Source: Apostichopus japonicus (lineage: Eukaryota > Echinodermata > Holothuroidea > Aspidochirotida > Stichopodidae). From it: 64,000 nt of DNA. Every line of letters begins with the position of its first letter. Within the stretch, counting starts at the first letter, position 1. The notes under the pieces were generated by a model. That model was not told the origin of the DNA and did not search any database. It saw only the letters and a program-made list of their open reading frames with translations. The DNA lies in the NCBI RefSeq assembly GCF_037975245.1, contig NC_092582.1:23463577-23527576 (forward strand). The letters run 5' to 3'. The translations under genes were made by a program, and so were the position numbers. Below are positions 51,393 through 64,000 of the stretch, one piece after another.

Positions 51393-51708
51393 CCGGCGTC
51401 TCCCAGTCATGAGATCCCCGGTTCGATTCCCCGCCGACAGCAATGTGTGTCGTCTGGCAAGGGTGTTGTTCAATAACAACTTCCCGACATGGACGTTAAA
51501 ATGGATGTGTGCCGAGAGATTGGCTTCGGTCAGCTTGCGAGTCTACAAGCCTCCATGGCTTCTTTCGCGAGTTCCTGCTTGCGGGAAGATCACATATACA
51601 TACATACATACATACATACATACACGCATACATACATACATACATACATACATACATACATACATACATACATACATACATACATACATACATACATACA
51701 TACATACA
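51393..51708 (+). mobile_element. tRNA-derived SINE, B-box half, body and (ACAT)n tail
   Basis: CCGGCGTCTCCCAGTCATGA followed by GGTTCGATTCC (51420-51430), a perfect pol III B box, then a unique body and a tail of about 28 ACAT units (51597-51708). A simple-repeat tail is typical of tRNA SINEs. The A box is missing: left of CCGG (51393-51396) the sequence changes to the GTCC element. Confidence 0.68.
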
Positions 51709-51761
51709 TGAAAATGTAGAACAGAAGTAGCACCCGGACACAGCCATCACATAAGAATAAG

Positions 51762-51916
51762 GATAGCTGAATATATCTGAATATAGCTGAATATGCTCAT
51801 ATAGGATAGCTGAATATAGCTGAATATGCTCATATAGGATAGCTGAATATAGCTGAATATGCTCATATAGGATAGCTGAATATAGCTGAATATGCTCAAA
51901 TAGGATAGCTGAATAT
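51762..51916. repeat. 33-bp tandem repeat, about 4.5 copies
   Basis: Unit made of AGGATAGCTGAATATAGCTG then AATATGCTCATAT. Confidence 0.93.
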
Positions 51917-51984
51917 GTGAAAATCTGATAGGCGAACACTATCGAGAATAGCCATTAGTTTATTTCTTACGTGTTTACATGACG

Positions 51985-52150
51985 GTTGGCCTGACATTTC
52001 GATCCTAGCAGGATTTTCTTCAAAGGCTAATTGTCAAGTAACAGAAACAGTTACTTGTCACTGCTAGGATCGAAACGTCAGGCCAACTTACTTTTACACA
52101 TTCTCCTACACAGGCTCTCTAGTGGATAAGCTGTTTGCTAACAGTTTTAT
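51985..52150. mobile_element. Fold-back repeat with nested hairpins
   Basis: 27-bp arms 51985-52011 and 52061-52087 are inverted copies with one mismatch (core CTGCTAGGATCGAAACGTCA). Inside lies a second inverted pair, CAAGTAAC/GTTACTTG (52035-52057). The right side runs on into a conserved stretch ending GTTTGCTAACAG, shared with 2055-2170. Confidence 0.65.
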
Positions 52151-53762
52151 TTTATTTTGTGTTTACATGACACCGACAAAAAAAAGAGAAAAAAGAAGAA
52201 GTTACCAATAATGTATATAATTAACTCTCGTGATAAGCACACCATCAAAAATTAGACAATTGGTAGGCATTTTTCAAGTACAAGTAGGTTAAATGGGATG
52301 GAAAAGTACGATCTGCTCGACTGCCTGCATCTTTCAAAGAACGCAAACTGAATTCATTGCACACGAGGGCCAAAATCGGCATTACGGGGCACTGTTGTGA
52401 TCCAATACTTATCTAATAGAAGATATACTTGGAATGTCGATGTAACAGCTGAACAACAATACTGACTACATGATAAAATGAAAATTTTGCAAAAAACCAA
52501 AACAAAACAAAGAAGCCATTTTTGACAAATCATTATCTACTGTATCAAGGGAAATGAAAACGTGTGATACACACCATAGCTGCTACGGTGAAGTAAATTG
52601 ACTTGCTCTGACCATAACAACTCCCTGCTCTGACATTGCACGATACCTGTGTTAACAACTAAGGCCAAATATTAGGGGATTAAAACATAGCAACAACCCA
52701 TAATGGTCACCTTTTTTTTGTTGTTGAATGGAGAGACAAGATTCTATTGAAGAAGAATAATCTATTCACACCAAAACAAGGACTCTACATTTTGTTTGGC
52801 TCTCAGGATTAGGATGAATAACTTCATGCAAGTACCAACCGATCAGGACGGGTGGTTATAACACCACTGAGCATTGCGGGACTATTATTTCTATTCCATT
52901 GCTGTTATTACCAATAGAGTCAACATCAGCAGATCTGGGATTTGTAGGGATGGGGCTGGGAGGGGGCATTGAAGCTCACCACATGTTGGGGGGGGGGGAG
53001 GTCTGTCGGTACATTCCAAGAAACAAATGAAACTAACAGATATCAAATGGTGTAATCTGTGGCATCTTTACTATATAAATTTGTTAATTAAGAAAACTAA
53101 TAATAATAGTCACGAAAAAATGTTGCAATTTATCAGAAATAAGCTCTTAAACCAACTACCTCATGACATATATCTTCTGTCAGATTCAAAACATAGATAG
53201 TAGTAACAAAGCTAGAATTGTGAGCTGTTATACAGCTGTTGTTACATTAATGTAACAGACTTTATTTCATCTTCCAATGGCAACGAGTTACATACACTAA
53301 TGTTGATTAGAATGTTACGTTACACAAAAACTTGTTGACTCTTCAAGGAACTGTCTGTATTTGGTCATGCATTTTTGGTGAAAATTTTACCAAATCTACC
53401 AATTATTACCCAAAATAAGATTACAATTTATCTAATAAAGATCCACTCCTAAATTGTTTACCAAATGATATTAATAACAGTGAGTGAATAACACTGACTT
53501 TGAAACTTAAAGAAATTGTCGCCCGGACACTTTTTGTAAACATTCATCACATGCATCAAAGGTAACACTTCAGCAAGTTATGAATATTTTTTGTAAACAT
53601 TTAGACTATTATTTGTAAATACACTTAGCTATTGAAGATAATGAAATTCAAGGTTGGTCTGGTACAATAACAATAACAATGATATATTTGATACAAAGAA
53701 AGTAAATGGAAAGTTCTTTTCGAGAAAAAGTATGTGGACTGTTTATATGAAAACACTTTCTT
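52151..53762. other. No gene identified
   Basis: AT-rich unique sequence with one G-run at 52987; nothing else recognised. Confidence 0.45.
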
Positions 53763-54875
53763 GAATCATTGAAGAAAGACATCCATAACTGTGACATCAC
53801 AATAACCAGCCAGGTTTGTATCATTGAAGAAAGACATCCATAACTGTGACATCACTATAATCAGCCAGGTTTGTATTGTTGAAGAAAGGTATTCCCTAAC
53901 TGTGACATCACAATAACCAGCCAGGTTTTGTATCATTGAAGAAAGACATCCATAACTGTGACATCACTATAAAATGCCAGGTTTGTATTGTTGAAGAAAG
54001 GTATTCCGTAACTGTGACATCACAATAAACAGCCAGGTTTTGTATCATTGAAGAAAGACATCCATAACTGTGACATCACTATAAACAGCCAGGTTTGTAT
54101 TGTTGAAGAAAGGTATTCCGTAACTGTGACATCACAATAAACAGCCAGGTTTTGTATCATTGAAGAAAGACATCCATAACTGTGACATCACTATAAACAG
54201 CCAGGTTTGTATTGTTGAAGAAAGGTATTCCGTAACTGTGACATCACAATAAACAGCCAGGTTTTGTATCATTGAAGAAAGACATCCATAACTGTGACAT
54301 CACTATAATCAGCCAGGTTTGTATTGTTGAAGAAAGGTATTCCGTAACTGTGACATCACAATAAACAGCCAGGTTTTGTATCATTGAAGAAAGACATCCA
54401 TAACTGTGACATCACTATAAACAGCCAGGTTTGTATCATTCAAGAAAGACACCTATGTGACATCACTATAATCAGCCAGGTTTGTATTGTTGAAGAAAGA
54501 TATTCTGTAACTGTGACATCACTATAAACAGCCAGGTTTGTATCATTCAAGAAAGACACCCATGTGACATCACTTTAATCAGCCAGGTTTGTATCATTCA
54601 AGAAAGATATCCATAACTGTGACATCACAATAAACAGCCAGGTTTAATATCATTCAAGAAATTTAGACATCCATAACTGTGACATCACAATAAACAGCCA
54701 GGTTTGTATTGTTGAAGAAAGATATTCTGTAACTGTGACATCACAATACACAGCCAAGTTTGTATCTTTCAAGAAAGACATCCATGTGACATCACTATAA
54801 TCAGCCAGGTTTGTATTGTTGAAGAAAGATATTCTGTAACTGTGACATCACTATAATTAGCCACGTTTGTATCCG
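53763..54875. repeat. Satellite with alternating 55-bp monomers, about 20 copies
   Basis: One monomer type has TCATTGAAGAAAGACATCCA, the other TTGTTGAAGAAAGGTATTCC. Both continue TAACTGTGACATCAC and CAGCCAGGTTT. The middle of the array alternates regularly; the right third is irregular. Confidence 0.95.
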
Positions 54876-57200
<2,325 letters not shown>

Positions 57201-57546
57201 AGACAATATATACCAAATCTTCAACATGATTACCTACCATGGTTTAGTCGGTATGTACTAAAACAATGACTTAAGGCACAGGATTAATTTTCAATATTTA
57301 AAACAGTCTGTCTGTCCGTACTGGTTTGCATAAATGTTTGATGTCCATTATAATATTGCAATGCAGTTTAATTAGCTCCAACTGTTTTTTCATATGAAAT
57401 CATGAACAAATTTCAATGGTTTCACAATTTCTGATATATATATATATAGTTTTTTGACATTGTTTGAACATATTTTAGAAGTCTTGAAAATCTACAACTG
57501 CAGTGAGAAAGATGGTCTCCCGCCACATTGGTATGTTATTTCAATG

Positions 57547-57728
57547 CTAACATTGTGACTAGTTGTCCCGTAATGTTACTAATGCTAAGATATGACTAGT
57601 GGTCTTGTAATGTTACTCATGCTAACGTTGTGACTATTGGTCCCGTAATGTTACTAATGCTAAGATATGACTCGTGGTCCCGTAATGTTACTCATGCTAA
57701 CGTTGTGACTAGTCATTCTGTAATGTGA
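57547..57728. repeat. Alternating 38/37-bp tandem repeat, about 5 copies
   Basis: GCTAACGTTGTGACTAGT and GCTAAGATATGACTAGT units alternate; both continue with CCCGTAATGTTACT. Confidence 0.88.
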
Positions 57729-58177
57729 CAGTTCATATGAAGAAAGCTCAGCCCCTGATAAAGCTATTTAATACCGTTCATATTGTGATGTATGTTTACT
57801 TAACTCAATATTGTCAATTGTTTCAAACAATGCTTAGACATCAAATGACTTTGTTTTCATTTGGGGTCAAAGTCTCTATTTATTTGTTTCTACAATATCT
57901 AGCTAAATTACTTAAATAACAATCTTGTATTAAGGGTAACCTAGATATTACACAAACACATTGCTAATATTTGATCCATATCTGTAAATTAAAAAACAAA
58001 AAAACACCCTGAAAACCAATTTGGTCACCATATTTACGTTAATAAATACCCTTGGGTACCCTCTTAAACAACTGACATGCTACCATATCAACTCACTGTA
58101 TAACACTGTAATCCCCTCACTCCTCTTCAGCTATGCTTCTCTCACTGCATGGCCGGTCAAGCCCATTTCGACAACAC

Positions 58178-60185
58178 TTAAGGTATTGATCCCATTACAG
58201 ACTCAGGGTATTGATCCCATTACAGGCTCAGGGTACTGATCCCATTACAGGTTCTGGGTATTGATCCCTTTACAAACTCAGGTTATTGATCCCATTACAG
58301 ACTCAGGGTATTGATCCCATTACAGGCTCAGGGTATTGATTCCATTACAGACTCAGGGTATTGATCCCATTACAGACTCAGGGTATTGATCCCATTATAG
58401 GCTCAGGGTACTTATCCCTTTACAGACTCAGGGTATTGATCCCATTACAGACTAAGGGTACTGATCCCATTACAGACTCAGGGTATTGATCCCATTACAG
58501 ACTTAGGGTATTGATCTCATTACAGTCTCAGGGTACTGATCCTGTTACAGACTCCGGGTATTGATCCCATTACAGACTCGGGGTATTGATCCCGTTACAG
58601 ACTCAGGGTATTGATCCCGTTACAGACTCAGGGTATTGATCCTGTTACAGACTCAGGGTATTGATCCCTTTACAAACTCAGGGTATTGATCCCATTACAG
58701 ACTCAGGGTATTGATCCCATTACAGACTTAGGGTATTGATCTCATTACAGACTCAGCGTATTGATCCCGTTACAGACTCAGGGTACTGATCTCATTACAG
58801 ACTCGGGGTATTGATCCCGTTACAGACTCGGGGTATTGATGCTATTACAGACTCGGGGTACTGATCCCATTACAGACTCAGGGTACTGATCCCATTACAG
58901 ACTCAGGGTACTGATCCCATTACAGACTCAGGGTACTGATCCCATTACAGACTCAGGGTATTGATCCCATTATAGGCTCAGGGTACTTATCCCTTTACAG
59001 ACTCAGGGTATTGATCCCATTACAGACTCAGGGTACTGATCCCATTACAGACTCAGGGTACTTATCCCATTACAGACTCAGGGTATTGATCCCGTTACAG
59101 ACTCAGGGTATTGATCCCATTACAGACTCAGGGTATTGATCCCATTACAGACTCAGGGTACTGATCCCATTACAGACTCAGGGTATTGATCCCATTACAG
59201 ACTCAGGGTATTGATCTCCTTACAGACTCAGGGTATTGATCCCGTTACAGACTCAGGGTACTGATCCCGTTACAGACTCGGGGTATTGATCCCGATACAA
59301 ACTCGGGGTATTGATCCCGTTACAGACTCGGGGTATTGATCCCGTTACAGACTCAGGGTATTGATCCCATTACAGACTCAGGGTATTGATCCCATTACAG
59401 ACTCAGGGTACTGATCCCATTACAGACTCAGGGTATTGATCCCGTTACAGACTCAGGGTATTGATCTCCTTACTGACTCAGGGTATTGATCCCGTTACAG
59501 ACTCAGGGTATTGATCCCGTTACAGACTCGGGGTATTGATCCCGATACAAACTCGGGGTATTGATCCCGTTACAGACTCGGGGTACTGATCTCGATACAA
59601 ACTCGGGGTATTGATCCCGTTACAGACTCGGGGTATTGATCCCGTTACAGACTCAGGGTATTGATCCCATTACAGACTCAGGGTACTGATCCCATTACAG
59701 ACTCGGGGTATTGATCCCGTTACAGACTCAGGGTATTGATCCCATTACAGACTCAGGGTATTGATCCCATTACAGACTCAGGGTATTGATCTCATTACAG
59801 ACTCAGGGTATTGATCCCATTACAGACTCAGGGTACTGATCCCGTTACAGACTCGGGGTATTGATCCCGATACAAACTCGGGGTATTGATCCCGTTACAG
59901 ACTCAGGGTATTGATCCCGTTACAGACTCAGGGTACTGATCCCGCTACAGACTCGGGGTATTGATCCTGTTACAGACTCAGGGTATTGATCCCGTTACAG
60001 ACTCAGGGTATTGATCCTGTTACAGACTCAGGGTATTGATCCCATTACAGACTCAGGGTATTGATCCCATTACAGACTCAGGGTACTGATCCCGTTAGAG
60101 ACTCAGGGTATTGATCCCATTACAGACTCAGGGTATTGACACCCATTACAGACTCAGGGTATTGATCCCATTACAGACTCATCCT
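58178..60185. repeat. 25-bp minisatellite, about 80 copies
   Basis: Unit GGGTATTGATCCCATTACAG plus ACTCA. Variants include CGGGG, CTGAT, CCGTT and GATACAA. Blocks of variants recur at 250 and 575 bp. Confidence 0.97.
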
Positions 60186-60399
60186 TAACTACTGATTAAT
60201 ATTTCTCTTTGGTCCTGAGGACAAATCAAGAGCTGTGGACTTGATCATGCCTTCTGTGACGAACACCATTTCGATGAGTTGGGTAGAAATCCATGAAGAT
60301 TGTCGCGTGTATGTGAGAGAAAACGGTTTAACCCGTCTCAACTACTGTATACTGCAATGAGGTAGATTGTTGGTTGGTCCAAGCACCATCAAAATAGAC

Positions 60400-60405
60400 T
60401 TTATT
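60400..60405 (-). terminator. Poly(A) signal of the DIPK1-family gene
   Basis: AATAAA on the minus strand (context GAAAAATAAAGTC), about 450 bp after the TGA. It implies a 3' UTR of roughly 0.47 kb that ends before the 25-bp minisatellite. Confidence 0.5.
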
Positions 60406-60854
60406 TTTCTGGGAGTGGAAAATATTTATAGTACTTATATTTTTTGCCCCTCTTAATTACATACGTTTGAAGTGGAGTGATAATAAACTAGTGAAAATTG
60501 ACAGCTAGGTATGCAGAGCTTAATGGTTACAAAACATAACAGCTATCATGACCATGGTTTTAAGAAAATTCTGGAAGGAAGAGAATGAAACATCTTCAAT
60601 AAGTAGCAAACCAAACTGACCTTCGAATCTGGTAGACATTTCGGTTTACATTGATAAGATCTGTTTCTTATGATATTTTCATTACTTTTGCTACCATTAA
60701 TACAAATCAAAAATAAATCAAAATGGAAGACCTCTGATCACCAGAATGATCAGTGCAATGGCTGATGGGTAAATCAACGAAACTGCTCTACATTCGTTTG
60801 TCGAGCAAACTCCTAGATTCGTCGTGGCGAACTCCGTGGAAACTTTGCCGATTC

Positions 60855-61763
60855 TCAAAGGAGATGGATTTCGTACCAGAGCGAATTTTTCAAATCGTTC
60901 AGAACGAGAGAATGCTTCATGAAGATGTCCTTCCTGGCTGGGTCCATCGCTATACATCGGTCGACAAGACCCTTAAGTTTAGGATAGAACGTTCTAGGTG
61001 CACCCCTGGTGATGAATGTCTCTAATATACTGCACGTCTGAGGTAGGTTGATACGAGTTGTATTACTAATGCACATTCCCATGGGACCACACTGCGTAGC
61101 GCAGTTGGGGCCGTAGGTGCAGTCTTCGCTGCTCACGCACGGATGGTACTTGAGATGTTCCCTGATCTGTGTTTCCGACGCTAACCACTCCAGGTTGTAG
61201 AAGCTAGCCTCCTCGCTGACCAGACCGATGCTCGCATCTGATAAACTGCAGAGCAGCAGGTTGCCTAGGAACAGGTCTTGGATGTCTTCCACGAACTCTA
61301 ATATACTCACTGCTATACGCACTCTGGTCGGCCAAGGGGGCAGAGAGGTAAACAGGTCCCAGCTCTCTGCGTCTGCCTGAAGCCTGTAAGAGTCCACACC
61401 CTCTGTTACAAAGATGTCCCCGCAATAACCTATCAAGTTTGGAACTTTGTCGTTACCTGCTAGAACAACGGTCATGATGAAGTCATTATTCATCATCAGA
61501 GAGATCATAGTTCTCGCCTCTGCACGGGAGATATGTTCGTTATTGTCGCTATCGGCTAATATCAAGATGGCACGAATTAAATCTTCGAAGTGAAACTGAC
61601 CAAATTTGAGTTGAAGGTGCGACGATATTGCTCCTCGGAGATCTTCCTCTGAGTGAAACATATCCGAGTCGAGGTACAACGATCGGTCGTCCACTTGGAA
61701 ATGTTTTATCAGGACGTTACTCCTATCTTCTGACCCTGCTGTATACAACTGTCCTGTAAATAC
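60855..61763 (-). CDS. DIPK1 (FAM69) family protein, last coding exon
   Basis: A 303-codon terminal exon (stop TGA 60855-60857) with an excellent acceptor (ttttttttctccacttccag|GTA), so the peptide really starts VFTGQLYTAG in phase 0. DIPK1/FAM69 proteins are ER/Golgi type II membrane kinase-like proteins with an EF-hand inserted in the kinase N-lobe. Seen here, counting from the exon's first codon: an EF loop at 71-82 (DSDNNEHISRAE); LAGNDKVPNLIGYCGDIFVT at 101-120; a kinase alpha-E region WPTRVRIAVSILEFVEDIQD at 144-163; a conserved Cys cluster at 209-231 (HPC, EDCTYGPNC, QCG, MC); and the family C-terminus MKHSLVLNDLKNSLW. The N-terminal anchor and first exons lie upstream, probably beyond 64000. 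At the usual CD..S..N.G and VD sites this copy has CS, S and LE, so it may be a pseudokinase. Which paralogue (1A/1B/1C) is undecided. Confidence 0.92.
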   Translation of the reverse strand, partial: VFTGQLYTAGSEDRSNVLIKHFQVDDRSLYLDSDMFHSEEDLRGAISSHLQLKFGQFHFEDLIRAILILADSDNNEHISRAEARTMISLMMNNDFIMTVVLAGNDKVPNLIGYCGDIFVTEGVDSYRLQADAESWDLFTSLPPWPTRVRIAVSILEFVEDIQDLFLGNLLLCSLSDASIGLVSEEASFYNLEWLASETQIREHLKYHPCVSSEDCTYGPNCATQCGPMGMCISNTTRINLPQTCSILETFITRGAPRTFYPKLKGLVDRCIAMDPARKDIFMKHSLVLNDLKNSLWYEIHLL

Positions 61764-62499
61764 CTGGAAGTGGAGAAAAAAAATTCAAAGTTTGAAAATC
61801 TATCTTTGATCTTGTTTCCTCTTTAAAAAAGAGGGTTAACAAATAACTATTGTTGCTTCTTTGGATGTCAGCTGTGGCTTTCAATATCACTGGACGGTTG
61901 GTGATCTTATTCATCCTCTACCCAAAATCATTTCCTGTCTGTTGCGGGAGGATGCAAAATTGTTTAACCAATGAACTGGTGGAATCATTGATAACAGTCA
62001 GTGGTGAATTATCAATTGAAAAGGTATATTACTACCTTACCAGTAGAAATTCAAGCAAAATTCAGACAAAACTTAACAAAATTTAAGACATAAAAGCATT
62101 TAAGATGTAACAAGCAAGACCTACTGTACCAGTGCAAATAATGGAGGCTTGATGATAATCTGTACTCTCTGCAAACTCTTGAGAAAAATGGTTTCCTAGA
62201 AATACTGCTAAATCTAAGTTGTGAAAAACTACATATAAAGAGATTTGCTTGACTTTTCAGCAACCTTTTTGAGAAGACGCTGCTACTTGGTGACAAACTA
62301 TAGCTAAACCACGATGACGCATCATTTAAAAATATATATGAAATTTTACCTTGTATTGCGTTTTGCATGAAAGACACTGGTCTATGTATAAATTTCTTCT
62401 TTGGCAAAGATTTTGGCACAAATTCCCCGAAACGATCTTCTTCTGGTAGAAATAGCACTGGCGATAAAGAAACACAAGGTAACTGGTAATTGAACATTT

Positions 62500-63335
62500 C
62501 AATGGGATATTCAACTGGTATAGGCAATGTGACACACTTTACATAGAAGAAGTGATATCCAGCTGGTATATGCAATATGACACTTTACATAGAAGAAATG
62601 ATATAAAGCTGGTATAGGCAATGTGACACTTTACATAGAAGAAGTGATATTTAGCTGGTATAAGCAATGTGAGACTTTACAGGAAAAAAGTGATATTCAG
62701 CTGGTATAGACAATGTAACACTTTACATGAAAGAAGTGATATTCAGCGGGTAAATGCAATGTGACACTTTACATAGAAGAAGTGATATTCAGCTGGTATA
62801 GGCAATGTGACACTTTACATAGAAGAAATTATATTCAGCTGGTATAGACAATGTGACACTTTACATGGAAAAAGTGATATCCAGCTGGTATATGCAATGT
62901 GACACTTTACATAGAAGAAATGATATTCAGCTGGTACAGTATGCAATGTGACACTTTACATGGAACAAGTGATATTCAGCTGGCAAAGGCAATGTGACAC
63001 TTTACACAGAAGTGATATTCAGCTGGTAAAAGCAATGTGACACTTCACATGAAAGAAGTGATATCCAGCTGGTATACTGTAGGCAATGTGAGGTTTTACA
63101 ACTAAGGGATATTCAGCTGGTATTGGCAATGTGACACTTTCCTTGAAATAAGGGATATTCAGCTGGCTTAGACAATTTAAGATACTTTACAGGAAAGAAT
63201 TGTTCTTCAGCTGGTATAGGCAATGTGACACTTGACATGGAAGAAGTGATATCCAGCTGGTACTGTATAGGCAAGGTGACACTTTACAGGACAGAAGTGA
63301 TATTCAGCTGGTATAGGCAATGTGACACAGATGTC
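62500..63335. repeat. 46-bp tandem repeat, about 18 copies
   Basis: Unit begins GATATTCAGCTGGTATAGGC and continues AATGTGACACTTTACAT. It lies upstream of the DIPK1 exon on its strand, so presumably in an intron. Confidence 0.94.
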
Positions 63336-63439
63336 ATCACATGAAATATGTTATTTTTCTCACTTTTCAATAGAATCTGTACTTTTTCATGTCAAAGGTT
63401 TCATTCAACTGCAAGGTTCTGTTTTCTTTTATGCCAACT

Positions 63440-63880
63440 ACTGTACTACATGGTAAACCTGCATTACTTTACACCTACTGTACTATATGGCAAACCTGCA
63501 TTACTTTACACCTACATATATACTAAACATGCATTACTTCACACGTACTATACTACATGGTAAACCTGCATTACTCTACACCTACATATATACTAAACAT
63601 GCATTACTTCACACGTACTATACTACATGGTAAACCTGCATTACTTTACACCTACTGTACAATATGGCAAACCTGCATTACTTTACACCTACATATATAC
63701 TAAACATGCATTACTTCACACGTACTGTACTACTGTACATGGTAAACCTGCATTACTTTACTCCTACATTTATACTAAACATGCATTACTTCACACGTAC
63801 TGTACTACATGGTAAACCTGCATAACTTTAAACCTACATATATACTAAACATGCATTACTTTACACCTACTGCACAGTAC
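63440..63880. repeat. Compound tandem repeat with GTAAACCTGCATTACTTTAC
   Basis: Two related modules, GGTAAACCTGCATTACTTTA and ACTAAACATGCATTACTTCA, alternate with ACACCTAC or ACACGTAC linkers in units of about 85-100 bp. Confidence 0.9.
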
Positions 63881-64000
63881 ACAAATTGTAGTGTAAGGCA
63901 ATTTCTTCGATATTTTTGAACACCTTATCCAAACTTAAAGGAGAAATAAAACCTTGCCATTGGCCTAGATGAGATGGGTAGGAATATGATGAACAACTGC

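Noticed and set aside
51420..51440. Intact tRNA gene
   Set aside because: The B box is perfect but there is no A box or cloverleaf on the left; best read as a SINE half.
51346..51939. Open frames rich in HTYIHTY or YVCM
   Set aside because: Translations of the ACAT microsatellite.
62051..62575. 174-codon minus-strand frame upstream of DIPK1 exon
   Set aside because: Low-complexity, no DIPK1 similarity, and runs into the 46-bp tandem array.

Overview
The window looks like animal nuclear DNA: AT-rich, short exons separated by long introns with GT/AG boundaries, and many satellites, MITE-like elements and tRNA-derived SINE pieces. There are no bacterial operons or long intronless genes. The families present (allograft inflammatory factor 1, a DIPK1/FAM69 secretory-pathway kinase, an intron-split GIN/KRBA2-type integrase), together with many AGGCCTA motifs and long G-runs, suggest a marine invertebrate deuterostome, perhaps an echinoderm such as a sea cucumber. 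The species call is inference.

Four gene-level loci can be supported. (1) A minus-strand gene of unknown family starts at ATG 18401 and runs leftwards through five phase-compatible exons (18251-18401, 15912-16083, 12245-12514, 10836-10926, 6841-6950). It gives 264 codons and continues past the last exon seen. (2) An AIF1 (IBA1-like) gene lies on the minus strand between about 28.8 and 22.4 kb: four confident exons, a phase-compatible candidate last exon at 22373-22463, and no certain first coding exon. A TATA-like motif at 31287 is a possible promoter. (3) Fragments of an integrase-domain gene of GIN/KRBA2 type lie on the plus strand at 45.4-48.9 kb. It looks broken: no zinc-finger exon, an Asn where the second catalytic Asp is expected, and early stops. 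(4) The last coding exon of a DIPK1 (FAM69) gene lies on the minus strand at 60855-61763. Its EF-hand is intact, but the residues expected at the catalytic positions are changed.

The rest is intronic or intergenic and repeat-rich. Tandem arrays sit at 2.5-3.1 (20 bp), 5.05 (21 bp), 8.4 (34 bp), 13.7-14.35 (330 bp duplication), 29.1-30.3 (alternating 48/52 bp), 42.1-42.7 (CTA, then GTAC-palindrome units), 51.6-51.9, 53.8-54.9 (alternating 55 bp), 57.5-57.7, 58.2-60.2 (25 bp, about 80 copies), 62.5-63.3 (46 bp) and 63.4-63.9 kb. Dispersed elements include a TAATTA-flanked MITE (26.2-26.8 kb), two copies of a TTAA-flanked MITE (17.2 and 32.3 kb), a fold-back element (52.0 kb, relative at 2.1 kb), tRNA-derived SINE pieces (45.1, 51.4, 55.7-56.06 kb), and a hairpin-rich GTCC element that joins a tRNA-SINE half at a CCGG at both 45.1 and 51.4 kb.

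The genes do not form a functional cluster. AIF1 (calcium-binding, actin/phagocyte-related) and DIPK1 (ER/Golgi kinase-like) are unrelated neighbours. I see no CRISPR array, no intact tRNA or rRNA gene, and no complete autonomous transposon.
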